Positions 7,038 to 15,113 of a stretch of 16,123 nt of DNA are shown here, one piece after another. A program made the position numbers and the translations under genes. The DNA is taken from positions 1-16,123 of the forward strand of contig DASYUM010000040.1 of NCBI GenBank assembly GCA_036001225.1. The letters run 5' to 3'. The notes under the pieces were generated by a model. It had not been told where the DNA came from. It searched no databases and saw only the letters and a list, made by a program, of their open reading frames with translations. Position 1 is the stretch's first letter. The number at the start of each line of letters is the position of its first letter. Origin of the DNA: DASYUM01 sp036001225 (GTDB lineage Bacteria > Methylomirabilota > Methylomirabilia > Rokubacteriales > DASRDR01).

Positions 7038-9620
7038 ATGGCTGCAGACCAAATCGGCCGAGGCGTTCGTCGGCCGCGCCGTGCCATCTTCGTCGCACTC
7101 GCCTTGCTGACGATCGCGGGCTGGGGGTTGACTCTCGCCTCGGTCCCCGCCGAGGCCGCCAACGTCGGCTTCGTGGGCGCCAGCGGCGGCCAGTTCACGC
7201 TGAACGGGAACCCCTTCCGCTTCGTGAGCACGAACGCCTACTTCCTGCTCGACTCCGTGAACTACGGATCCACGGCCCATACCGAGGAGATGCTCTCCCT
7301 GTCCAACGCGCTCGGGTTCACGGTCCTCCGCATGTGGGCGTTCATGGACGGCACCGGCTCCCTCGGCGGCTTCCAGACCGCCCCCGGCGTCTACAACGAG
7401 ACCGCAGCCACCCAGCTCGACTGGATCCTCTACAAGGCCGACCTGGCCGGGGTGCGGCTCATCCTCACCGTGGTCAACCACTGGAGCGACTACGGCGGCA
7501 TGCCGCAGTACGTGGCGTGGTGCTCGCCCGGCTCGCCGGTGGATGTCTTCTACACCAACGCGGCCTGCAAGCAGATCTACAAGAACTACGTCAGCTTCCT
7601 GGTCAACCGCGTCAACACCTACAATGGCCGGATCTATCGGAACGATCCCACCATCTTTGCCTGGGAGCTGGCCAACGAGCCGCGCGCCAACGATCCCACG
7701 GTCCTCCGCAACTGGATCGCCGAGATGGCCGCCTACGTGAAGTCGCTCGATGCCAACCACATGGTCGGGACCGGTGAGGAAGGCTTCGACACCACCACCA
7801 GCGGCTATAGCTCCCTGGCCACCTACAACAACCAGAGCTGGCTCTTCAACGGCGGCGGCGGCGCCTCGTTCACCCAGAACACCGCCGACCCCCACATCGA
7901 CTTCGGCTCCGTGCACCTCTATCCCGAGTACTGGAATTTCTCGGCCTCGGCCGGCAACGCCTGGATCGCCGACCACATCCGCATCGCCCGCGGGCTCGGT
8001 AAGCCGCTCATCGTCGGCGAGTTCGGCCAGAGCAGCAACCCGTTCAACTCCTTCCAGGCCTGGCTCGACACCTTCGAGACCGAGCAGGGCGCTGGCGCGT
8101 TGGTCTGGCAGCTGATCTGTCAGGTGTGCGTCAACCACGGGGGCATGGACACGGTCTACCCGCCCAGCACCGCCGTCTCCGATCTGTTCGCCCAGCACGC
8201 GGCGATGGCCAACGGGGCGGGCGGCACCACGTACGCGATCGGCGCGACCGCGGCGACGCCCGCCCAGGTCAGCCCCGGCCAGACACTCGGCCTGAGCACG
8301 ACGGTCACCGCCAGCGCCGCGGCGAGCGGGATCACGGTGACGTTCAAGGTCTTCGACTCGGCCGGGGTCCCGGTCGCCCAGCAGCTCACGAGCGGCCAGA
8401 ACCTGCTCGCGGGTCAGGCCGCCAGCTTCGCGGTGAACCTGGCCGCGCCCGCGACCACCGGCACCTATCGCGTGGGCGTGGCGGTCAACGACCCCGCCGT
8501 GGGAGTGGCGGTCTCGCTCAACCCGGCCACCACGTTCACCGTCGCCTCGACCCCGGCCGCCGGCACTTTGACCGTCGGGAGCACGAGCGCGTCGCCCAAC
8601 CCGGTGGACCCGGGTCAGCGGATCCGCGTGACGACCAGCCTCCAATCGAGCACGGCCCTCTCGGGGGCGACCGTGGACGTGGGGCTGTACAACAGCGCCG
8701 GCACCCGGGTCGCCGGCCAGAGCTTCACCAACCAGAGCTTCTCGGCCGGAAAGTCACGGGGCTTCACCTGGCGGTGGAGCGTCCCCACCAACTTCGCGAC
8801 CGGCGCCCACACCATCAAGATGGCGGTGTACAACGCGGCTCGCACCACGACCTACCTGGCCCCGACCGCGGGGACCGGGCTTCAGATCGGGTCGGTGAGC
8901 AGCACCACGGCGCCGGCGCCCGCGCCGGCACCCGCGCCCGCGCCGCTCAGCTTCACGGTCGGCGGCTCGTCGGCATCGCCGAGCAGTGTCAACCGGGGCC
9001 AGACGGACGCGCTCAGCACCAGCGTCACCGCGAGCGCGGCCGCGTCCGGCATCATCGTGGACCTCGGGCTCTACAACGCCGGCGGCACCCGGGTCGCCCA
9101 GCAGGCCTACCAGGGGCAGACCTTCAGCGCCGGCCAGACCCTGAGCTATGCCTGGAATTACGCCGTGCCCGCCGACCTGCCGACGGGCACCTACACGCTG
9201 TCGGTGGGCGTGTTCGAGTCGACCTGGACCACCCCGTACATCTGGGTCACCCAGGTGGCCGGCTTCACGGTCCAGGCCCCGCTCGGCTTCGCGGTGAGCG
9301 CCTCGTCGGCCACGCCCAACCCGGCCGTCCGCGGACAGAACGAGGTGATCACGACCTCGGTGACGGCCAGCGCCCCGGCGTCCGGGATCATCGTGGATCT
9401 CAGTGTCTACGACGCCGCCGGCGTGCGGTGGGGCCAGCAGGCGTACCAGGGGCAAACCTTCGCCACCGGCCAGACCCTGGGCTACGCCTGGAAGTGGCAG
9501 GTACCGAGCACGCTGCCGGCCGGGACCTACACGGTCTATCTGGGGGTCTTCGACGCGACGTGGACCCAGGCCAACGCCTACGTGTGGGGCTATCAGGCGG
9601 CGACGTTCACCGCGCCCTAG
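7038..9620 (+). CDS. Secreted GH5 glycoside hydrolase (mannanase-like) with four C-terminal beta-sandwich modules
   Basis: The product is 860 aa. The ATG at 7038 has GGAGG 5 bases upstream; an ATG at 6993 lacks one. A basic N-terminus and hydrophobic core ending near PAEAA (about residue 40) form a signal peptide. The catalytic barrel spans about 41-392 and resembles GH5 subfamily 7: FTLNGNPFRFVSTNAY, LRMWAFMDG, WELANEP with acid/base Glu214, SVHLYPEYW, and IVGEFGQ with nucleophile Glu328. Four related modules of about 110 aa follow (about 397-505, 509-620, 636-748, 748-860). They share an ASPNPV.PGQ opening, a VTASAAASGI strand and a LPTGTYTL-type ending; an APAPAP linker precedes module 3. 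It likely cleaves a beta-mannan-type glycan outside the cell. The modules may bind glycan or act as spacers. No sorting or anchor motif is visible at the C-terminus. Confidence 0.9.
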   Translation: MAADQIGRGVRRPRRAIFVALALLTIAGWGLTLASVPAEAANVGFVGASGGQFTLNGNPFRFVSTNAYFLLDSVNYGSTAHTEEMLSLSNALGFTVLRMWAFMDGTGSLGGFQTAPGVYNETAATQLDWILYKADLAGVRLILTVVNHWSDYGGMPQYVAWCSPGSPVDVFYTNAACKQIYKNYVSFLVNRVNTYNGRIYRNDPTIFAWELANEPRANDPTVLRNWIAEMAAYVKSLDANHMVGTGEEGFDTTTSGYSSLATYNNQSWLFNGGGGASFTQNTADPHIDFGSVHLYPEYWNFSASAGNAWIADHIRIARGLGKPLIVGEFGQSSNPFNSFQAWLDTFETEQGAGALVWQLICQVCVNHGGMDTVYPPSTAVSDLFAQHAAMANGAGGTTYAIGATAATPAQVSPGQTLGLSTTVTASAAASGITVTFKVFDSAGVPVAQQLTSGQNLLAGQAASFAVNLAAPATTGTYRVGVAVNDPAVGVAVSLNPATTFTVASTPAAGTLTVGSTSASPNPVDPGQRIRVTTSLQSSTALSGATVDVGLYNSAGTRVAGQSFTNQSFSAGKSRGFTWRWSVPTNFATGAHTIKMAVYNAARTTTYLAPTAGTGLQIGSVSSTTAPAPAPAPAPAPLSFTVGGSSASPSSVNRGQTDALSTSVTASAAASGIIVDLGLYNAGGTRVAQQAYQGQTFSAGQTLSYAWNYAVPADLPTGTYTLSVGVFESTWTTPYIWVTQVAGFTVQAPLGFAVSASSATPNPAVRGQNEVITTSVTASAPASGIIVDLSVYDAAGVRWGQQAYQGQTFATGQTLGYAWKWQVPSTLPAGTYTVYLGVFDATWTQANAYVWGYQAATFTAP

Positions 9621-9626
9621 TCTTCT

Positions 9627-9780
9627 CGGGGGTGTCTCGGAAAACCCCCCCGATGCCCCCCCGGGGGTTGCGCCGGCAAAGCCGGCGCTCGGAGCGGAAC
9701 AGCAACCCTCGGCGGTTGGGCACTACGCGGCGCGCGGTTGTTCCGACAGGCTCTCAGCGAGGCGCCTCGGCGGCGCCGAG
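9627..9780. other. Palindrome-rich convergent spacer
   Basis: Between the GH5 stop and the regulator stop lie several hairpins in a row. They are CGGGGG/CCCCCG (9627-9652), GCGCCGGC-AAA-GCCGGCGC (9670-9688, perfect 8-bp stem) and CTCGGC-GGC-GCCGAG (9766-9780), with the terminator at 9788-9823 following. Runs of C and G are long. I see no gene here. Confidence 0.6.
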
Positions 9781-9787
9781 CTGGCGA

Positions 9788-9823
9788 TCGGAAGGGGGGC
9801 CCGCGCCCCCCTTCCGACGTTTT
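9788..9823 (+). terminator. Intrinsic terminator between convergent genes
   Basis: A perfect 12-bp stem (TCGGAAGGGGGG, 9788-9799, with its complement at 9806-9817) and a 6-base loop are followed by CGTTTT on the plus strand. It ends the GH5 transcript. On the minus strand the same hairpin begins 5 bases after the regulator stop but lacks a T-run there. Confidence 0.8.
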
Positions 9824-11376
9824 CAGGCCGCTTGCGAGCGGACCGTGCTGCCGCCGCCGAAGGAGTGCGGAGCCTCGCCATCGTCGGCGTCGGCGGCCGT
9901 CCAGCTCGACCGGCTCGGCCGCTCCAGGCGGCGGGGTGGGCCGGCGCTCTCGCTGTCGCGGCCGTGACCGGACCACGTCTCGCCGGCCGGGCTCTCGCCA
10001 GCCGGCCGGCCGCCGACCCCGTTGAGCCCGTAGCGGTGCAGCTTGTTGTAGAGCGTGCGGAGGCTGATGCCGAGGACCTCCGCGGCCCGGGTCTTGGTGG
10101 GAAAGCGAGCGAGCGCCTCCTGGATCAGCTTGCGCTCCATCTCGTCGAGGCTGCAGAGGTAGAGGCCGCCGGCGCGTCCCTGCCCCCGGCGCGGCTCCCG
10201 CAGGTTCAGCGGGAGGTGCTCGGGCAGAATCGTCCCGCCCGGCGTCATGATGACCGAGTGCTCGATCGCATTGCGCAGCTCGCGGACGTTGCCGGGCCAG
10301 GGATAGCGCATCAGGGTCTCCATCGCCGCCGAGGCCACTTCCTCCACCTGCTTGCTGTTCTTTCCGTTCGCCTCGGCCAGGAACTCGCGGACGAGGAGCG
10401 GGATGTCCTCCACGCGGTCGCGGAGCGGCGGGAGGTGCACCACGACCGGGCTCAGGCGGAAGTAGAGGTCGCTCCGGACCGAGCCCTCCTCGAGCATCCG
10501 ATCGACGTTCTGGTTGGTCGCCGAGATCACCCGGACGTCCACCGTGATCTCCTGGGTGCCACCCAGTCGGCGATAGGGATGGCCCTCCAGGACCCGGAGC
10601 AGCTTCGCCTGGGTCGCCAGCGACATGTCGGCGACCTCGTCCAGGAAGAGCGTCCCCTTGTGGGCCAGCTCGAAGCATCCCTCCTTGCGAATGATGGCGC
10701 CGGTGAACGCCCCCCGCTCGTGGCCGAAGAGCTCGTTTTCGAGGAGGTCAGGCGGCAGAGCCGCGCAGTTCACCGCGACGTGGCGGTAGGTCGAGCGGGG
10801 CGACAGGTCGTGGATCGCCCGGGCCACCAGCTCCTTGCCGGTCCCGCTCTCGCCCAGGATGAGGACGTTGGCGTTCGACGGCGCCACCGCCTCCACGAAC
10901 GCGAAGACCTCCTTCATGGCCGCGCTGGTGCCCACCATGCGCTTGAGTCGGGTGGAGGTGCCGTCCGAGGGGGCCCGCAGCGTCTGGAGGGCCTCTCGGG
11001 TCCGCTGGGCCTCCAAGGCCTTGGGGATCAGGAGCAGCAGGCGCTGGGGATCGACCGGCTTCAGGAGGTAGTCGTAGGCCCCGCGCTTCATCGCCGCCAC
11101 CGCCGTCTCCACCGACCCGTGGCCGGTGAGGAGGATGACCTCGGTCGGCAGGCGCCGCGTCTCGATCGCCTCGACCAGCTCCAGCCCGCCCAGGCGCGGC
11201 ATCTTGAGGTCGGCAATGAGCAAGGGGACGGCGCCCCCCTGGAGGTGGCTGAGGGCCGCCTGGCCGTCCTCGGCGGCGATGGGGAGGTACCCCTCGCTCT
11301 TCAGCAGCTCACACAGCGACTCGCGAGAGGTCGCCTCGTCGTCCGCGATCAGGATCTTCCGCCGCCGGTCCCGCAT
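9823..11376 (-). CDS. Sigma-54-dependent response regulator (NtrC/AtoC/ZraR type)
   Basis: The product is 517 aa. The ATG at 11376 has AAAGGA 8 bases upstream; in-frame ATGs further upstream lack ribosome sites. The receiver domain (about 5-120) has Asp12/Asp13, phospho-acceptor Asp56 (LLIADLKMPRLGG), Thr84 and Lys106. The AAA+ domain has Walker A GESGTGKE (175-182), the sigma-54 contact loop GAFTGA (222-227) and Walker B GTLFLDEV (241-248). A Fis-type helix-turn-helix follows (RAAEVLGISLRTLYNKLHR, about 430-448). A 65-residue low-complexity, Gly/Ser/Pro-rich tail after the helix-turn-helix is unusual. Phosphorylated by a partner kinase, it should activate RpoN promoters. No histidine kinase lies in the window, so it is an orphan here. 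Six candidate RpoN promoters nearby, including one of its own, make a local regulon likely. Confidence 0.95.
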   Translation of the reverse strand: MRDRRRKILIADDEATSRESLCELLKSEGYLPIAAEDGQAALSHLQGGAVPLLIADLKMPRLGGLELVEAIETRRLPTEVILLTGHGSVETAVAAMKRGAYDYLLKPVDPQRLLLLIPKALEAQRTREALQTLRAPSDGTSTRLKRMVGTSAAMKEVFAFVEAVAPSNANVLILGESGTGKELVARAIHDLSPRSTYRHVAVNCAALPPDLLENELFGHERGAFTGAIIRKEGCFELAHKGTLFLDEVADMSLATQAKLLRVLEGHPYRRLGGTQEITVDVRVISATNQNVDRMLEEGSVRSDLYFRLSPVVVHLPPLRDRVEDIPLLVREFLAEANGKNSKQVEEVASAAMETLMRYPWPGNVRELRNAIEHSVIMTPGGTILPEHLPLNLREPRRGQGRAGGLYLCSLDEMERKLIQEALARFPTKTRAAEVLGISLRTLYNKLHRYGLNGVGGRPAGESPAGETWSGHGRDSESAGPPRRLERPSRSSWTAADADDGEAPHSFGGGSTVRSQAA

Positions 11377-11460
11377 CCCGCTGTTCCTTTCGTCCCCCCT
11401 CGGGGGCTTCTCGTTCGGTTGCAACGGTTTCATATGAGCACTTTGCACACCATCGGTAAG

Positions 11461-11476
11461 AGCAAACCGGATGCCG
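11461..11476 (-). promoter_or_regulatory. Candidate sigma-54 promoter for the response regulator
   Basis: The minus strand reads CGGCAT-CCGGT-TTGC-T, with GG and GC ten bases apart. The predicted start near 11450 lies about 75 bases before the ATG at 11376. If real, the activator would control its own synthesis. Confidence 0.55.
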
Positions 11477-11503
11477 CGAAGGGAGCCATGCGGATGTGTC
11501 ATG

Positions 11504-11541
11504 CACTTTGTCAAAACGGCGTAGGAAAAATTGTCAAAGTG
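11504..11541. promoter_or_regulatory. Inverted TTTGACA repeat, possible activator site
   Basis: CACTTTGTCAA (11504-11514) and TTGTCAAAGTG (11531-11541) match as an inverted repeat at 10 of 11 positions. A further related copy, GTGCACTGTCAAAAC, lies at 11600-11614, and a partial one, GCACTTTGC, at about 11438-11446. They sit 30-140 bases upstream of the -24 element at 11474-11475, where a sigma-54 activator would bind. TTGACA also resembles a -35 box, but I found no -10 box at 16-18 bases from any copy. Confidence 0.45.
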
Positions 11542-11812
11542 TCGGCACCCGCATCAGGAGCCGGGGTTTGGCGGCCGATGGGCGGGTTTCCTGGTTCACG
11601 TGCACTGTCAAAACTGCCGGTCAGCACGGGACCCATGACAGAAATTTCAGTCCCGGGGGCGCGGCGGGGGGACCAAGGGCGGCCGCGGGCCCCCGCTCGA
11701 GGGGCGGCCCCGGGCAAAAGCCCAGGCTGAGGGGCCAGCCACCATCGGAAGGAGGGGACCCGGCGACGGCCGAGGACGACCCGGGGCGACGGTCATCGGC
11801 CTGGGCCGTCCC

Positions 11813-13978
11813 TCACCGGCGGACGACCAGCTCGACGTCGCCCCGGCGCCCGATCAGCTCCACGCTGGCGGCCTCGCGGCCGTGGTCGACCCGGAGGTCG
11901 ATGGTGGAGCCGGCGGCGCTCAGCCCGTAGATCTCGACCCACTCGAGCCAGGGCGGGAGGACCGGGTTGACCAGCGTGACCCGGTTCTCCAGGGGCTCGC
12001 TGGTGAGGCCGAGACAGGCGGTGAGGACCTGGAACACGGAGCCGGCGGCCCACGCCTGGGGCGAGCAGGCCACCGGGTATCGGGTCACCCCCAGGCGCGC
12101 CTGGCGCGGGAACCCGCAGAACAGCTCGGGCAACCGGCCGTGCTCGAACTGGAGGGCGGCCTCGAACAGGGCGGTCGCCAGGGCCAGGATGGGCTCGGTG
12201 AGACCGTAGCGGCGGAAGCCGGCGGCGGCGATGCCGTTGTCATGGGGCCACACCGAGCCGTTGTGGTAGCCCATCGGGTTGTAGCGGACCTCCCGGCTCG
12301 ACAGCGTCCGCATGCCCCAGCCGGTGAACATGTCCTCCGCCATCAGGCGCTTGGCGACGGCGAGGGCGTGGTCGGGGGGCGCGATCCCCGTCCACAGGCA
12401 ATGCCCCGCGTTGGACGCCACCACCTCGCACCGCCGCTTGGCGCCGTCGAGGGCGAGCGCGTAGATCCCCTCGTCGGCCATCCAGAAGTCCGCCGCGAAG
12501 CGGCGGCGCAGGGCCTCGGCCCGCTCCCGGCAGCCGGGGGCCACGCTGGGCTGGCCGACGGCCTCGGCGAGCTGGGCGACGGCGAGGCGGGCCGCGTACT
12601 GGTAGCCCTGAACCTCGGCCAGGGCGATGGGGGGCTGGGCCAACTCCCCGGAGGCGTGCATCACCGCGTCCCAGGCGTCCTTCCACCCCTGGTTGGCCAG
12701 GCCCTGGGGCGACCGGCGGCGGTACTCCAGGTAGCCGTCCCGGTCGGCGTCCCCCGGTCCGTCCATCCAGGCCAGGGCCTGCTGGGCCGCCGGCCACAGC
12801 TCGCGCCCCAGGGCGAGGTCCCCGGTCCAGCGCACGTACTCCCAGAGGACGAGGAGGAAGAGCGGGGTGGCGTCCACGGTCCCGTAGTAGGGGATGAAGG
12901 GGATCTCCCGGCAGTTCGCCATCTCCCCCGTCCGGTACTCGTGGAGGATCTTCCCGGGCTCCGCGTCGAGGAACGGGTCGTCGGTCCGGGCCTGGTAGCG
13001 GGCGAGGAAGCGCAGGGTGCTGGCCGCGATGCCGGGGTCGAAGGGGAGGAGTTGCAGCGCCGAGATCAGGCTGTCCCGGCCGAAGACCGTCGCGAACCAC
13101 GGAATGCCGGCGTAGGTCACGGGGCCGTCCGGCGTCGCGGTGCGGAGCATCCGGAGGTCGGCGGCCGACCGGGCCAGGATGGCGTTGAGCTGGGCGTTGC
13201 CGGTGGTGATGCGCGCCATCGAGCGCCGCTGGGCGTCGTCCTCCTCCCGGAGTCGTCGCAGCACGTCGCCCACCGCGTGCCAGCGCGGGCCCTCCTGGCC
13301 CTCGAGCTCTGCGGTCACGGCGAGGGTCACCCGAACCGGCCGCTGGGGCACCAGCTTCAGCCGGAAGACCGCCATCTCGGCACTCAGGAGATCGGGCTGG
13401 GCGCTGAAGACGATCTCGGTCCGGCGCCGGACCCCGTCCCGGCCCAGGTAGCCCAGACGAGCGGTGGGCCCGCTCACCGCCGGCGGCTGCATCTGGCCGC
13501 GTTGGGCGCGGGCGGTGCCCCGGACCTCGAAGATGTCGGCGTAGTCGGCGGCGAACCGCAGCTCCAGCGGCACCTCGACGATGGTCTCGAGATAGCTGGT
13601 GATGGTGAAGCTCTCGAAGAGCTGCCGGCCGTACAGGGTGATCAGCCGCTGGATGTAGAGGGCGTTTGACGGCACCGTGCCGTGCGCGTCGCTGAGGTCC
13701 ACGTTGGTGAGATCGACCGCGATCTGGAGGTTGTCCTCCGAGATCGACCGACCGAGAACGAGGGGACGCTGGCGACAGAGCCGCACCTCGAGAAAGTTGA
13801 GGAAGCGCGTCCCGCCGTAGAAGAAGCCCAGCTCGCCCTGGAACTGGAGGGAGAAGTCGCCCCAGGGGTCGGTGACGAGGAAGCCGTCACCGTGCTTGAT
13901 GACGGTCTTGGGCAGGCTGGCCGCGATCCCTGAGGCACGAATGCCGTAGGGGTCGTCGGTCGGGAGCACGTCAGCCAT
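11813..13978 (-). CDS. Amylo-alpha-1,6-glucosidase / glycogen-debranching-type glycoside hydrolase
   Basis: The product is 721 aa. The N-terminal part (about 25-230) is the beta-sandwich domain of bacterial debranching-type proteins (ITDP-like FLVTDPWGDF, LGFFYGGTRFLNFLEV, ETIVEVPLELRF). Residues about 260-690 form an (alpha/alpha)6 barrel: GIPWFATVFGRDSL (about 290), LHEYRTGEM, YGTVDATPLFL (about 363), QGWKDAWDAV (about 428), GYHNGSVWPHDNGI (about 570) and CSPQAWAAG. The acidic residues of these motifs are the likely active site. The substrate is probably an alpha-glucan or a related oligosaccharide, in the cytoplasm since no signal peptide is seen. It starts 15 bases after the GT4 stop, and its Shine-Dalgarno (GAGGA, 12 bases away) overlaps that stop, so the two genes are co-transcribed. 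Confidence 0.88.
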   Translation of the reverse strand: MADVLPTDDPYGIRASGIAASLPKTVIKHGDGFLVTDPWGDFSLQFQGELGFFYGGTRFLNFLEVRLCRQRPLVLGRSISEDNLQIAVDLTNVDLSDAHGTVPSNALYIQRLITLYGRQLFESFTITSYLETIVEVPLELRFAADYADIFEVRGTARAQRGQMQPPAVSGPTARLGYLGRDGVRRRTEIVFSAQPDLLSAEMAVFRLKLVPQRPVRVTLAVTAELEGQEGPRWHAVGDVLRRLREEDDAQRRSMARITTGNAQLNAILARSAADLRMLRTATPDGPVTYAGIPWFATVFGRDSLISALQLLPFDPGIAASTLRFLARYQARTDDPFLDAEPGKILHEYRTGEMANCREIPFIPYYGTVDATPLFLLVLWEYVRWTGDLALGRELWPAAQQALAWMDGPGDADRDGYLEYRRRSPQGLANQGWKDAWDAVMHASGELAQPPIALAEVQGYQYAARLAVAQLAEAVGQPSVAPGCRERAEALRRRFAADFWMADEGIYALALDGAKRRCEVVASNAGHCLWTGIAPPDHALAVAKRLMAEDMFTGWGMRTLSSREVRYNPMGYHNGSVWPHDNGIAAAGFRRYGLTEPILALATALFEAALQFEHGRLPELFCGFPRQARLGVTRYPVACSPQAWAAGSVFQVLTACLGLTSEPLENRVTLVNPVLPPWLEWVEIYGLSAAGSTIDLRVDHGREAASVELIGRRGDVELVVRR

Positions 13979-13993
13979 CCGGGGGTCTCGTCC

Positions 13994-15073
13994 TCAAGAG
14001 ACGGCGCGGAGCCGCGGGCGGAGGAGCTTCCGGTAGAGCGCCTCGTACCCGTCGGCCATGCGGCCCACCGAGAAGTTCGCCTCGACGTGGGCCCGGCAGG
14101 CGGCCCGATCCAGCCGATCCACCGCCCGGACCGCCGCGATCAGATCGTCCAGGCCCTCGCCCAGGAACCCGGTCACTCCATCCACGAGGACCTCGGGCAC
14201 GGCGCCGCAGGGCCGGGCGACGACCGGCGTGCCACAGGCCATCGCCTCCAGCATGACCAGGCCGAACGGCTCCGGCCAGTCGATGGTAAAGAGGAGCGCC
14301 CGGGCGTGGCCGAGCAGTTCGACCTTCGTCGCCTCGTCGACCTCGCCGATGAACTCGACCAGCGGCGAGCCGAGCAGCGGGCGAATCACCGAGTCGAAGT
14401 ACCGCTGGTCGGCGGCGTCCACCTTGGCGCCGACGCGGAGCGGCAGCCCCACCGCTTCGGCGATCCGGATGGCGAGGTCGAGTCCCTTTTCGGGCGACAC
14501 TCGCCCGATGAAGACCAGGTACTCACCGGGAGCCGCCGAGAACGGATAGCCCGCGAGCGGGATGCCATGATGGACGGTGCCGGCCCACGTGGATTGTGCG
14601 CCAAACGGCGCGCGCTGGCTGTCGCTGATCGAGACGAGGGGCACGTCGGGATAGCGGGCGAACAGCGCCGGCAAGTCGGGGAGGTCGAGCCGCCCGTGCA
14701 GGGTCAGGATCGTCGGGGTGGACACCGAGCGGGCGAACGGCAGCGTGAGGTAGTCGGTGTGGGCGTGGATCACGTCGAACGCGTCGGCCGCGCTGGAAAC
14801 CGTCTCCAGCTCGAGAAAGTGCCGGAGGACCGCGTCGCGCGGCTGATCCAGCCGCAGCGCTTTGGGCGCGCAGGGCACCAGGTGGGCGGCCGTGGTGGAG
14901 TCGCCGGAGGCGAAGAGCGTCACCGCGTGCCCGCGCCGGACCAGTTCCTCGGTGAGGTACGAGACGATGCGCTCGGTGCCGCCGTACCGCGGCGGAGGCA
15001 CGGATTCGTACAGCGGCGCGACCTGGGCAATCCGAAGTGGTCGGGACGCGGTATCGGCCTCACGGGGTCTCAC
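13994..15073 (-). CDS. Family 4 glycosyltransferase
   Basis: The product is 359 aa from the GTG at 15073, chosen for its strong GGAGGAGG 6 bases upstream and because the GT-B fold begins at once (PLRIAQVAPLYESVPPPRYGGTE). A longer frame to 15175 has no ribosome site and would start upstream of the candidate promoter at 15114-15129. Landmarks are GGTERI (31-36), DVIHAHTDY (100-108), LVFIGRVSPEKG (186-197) and the EX7E donor motif EPFGLVMLE (Glu268, Glu276), followed by AMACGTPVV. It is a retaining transferase using a nucleotide sugar. Similar GT4 genes beside debranching-type hydrolases are known in other bacteria, suggesting a joint role in making and trimming an alpha-linked glucan or glycoside. 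The product is unknown. Confidence 0.9.
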   Translation of the reverse strand: MRPREADTASRPLRIAQVAPLYESVPPPRYGGTERIVSYLTEELVRRGHAVTLFASGDSTTAAHLVPCAPKALRLDQPRDAVLRHFLELETVSSAADAFDVIHAHTDYLTLPFARSVSTPTILTLHGRLDLPDLPALFARYPDVPLVSISDSQRAPFGAQSTWAGTVHHGIPLAGYPFSAAPGEYLVFIGRVSPEKGLDLAIRIAEAVGLPLRVGAKVDAADQRYFDSVIRPLLGSPLVEFIGEVDEATKVELLGHARALLFTIDWPEPFGLVMLEAMACGTPVVARPCGAVPEVLVDGVTGFLGEGLDDLIAAVRAVDRLDRAACRAHVEANFSVGRMADGYEALYRKLLRPRLRAVS

Positions 15074-15113
15074 GCGGCGCCTCCTCCGGCCGAACTCCAG
15101 CCGAAGCGATTCG

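Larger units (their letters stand above)
11377..11812 (-). other. Intergenic region upstream of the response regulator
   Basis: This 436-base spacer lies between the debranching-enzyme stop and the regulator start. I see no gene in it. The regulator-proximal half (11431-11640) is clearly more AT-rich than its surroundings and holds the candidate sigma-54 site and the TTTGACA repeats. The distal part (11650-11760) is very GC-rich, with a GGGC-AAAA-GCCC hairpin at about 11712-11728 and no T-run. Confidence 0.6.

Noticed and set aside
6723..8645. Long minus-strand open frame opposite the GH5 gene
   Set aside because: Its product is low-complexity and rich in Gly, Arg, Val and His with no domain pattern, as expected for the antisense frame of GC-rich coding DNA. 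The plus-strand protein has clear GH5 motifs.
9621..9822. Remnant insertion sequence with terminal inverted repeats
   Set aside because: The palindromes are nested hairpins rather than paired ends, no transposase fragment is seen, and one is a clear terminator.
11509..11612. TTGACA sequences on the minus strand as sigma-70 -35 boxes for the regulator
   Set aside because: No TATAAT-like -10 was found 16-18 bases downstream of any of the three copies. The repeats fit an operator array better.
11882..13669. Long plus-strand open frame (595 codons) opposite the debranching enzyme
   Set aside because: It is an antisense shadow: compositionally biased, no recognisable motif, and fully inside a well-supported minus-strand gene.
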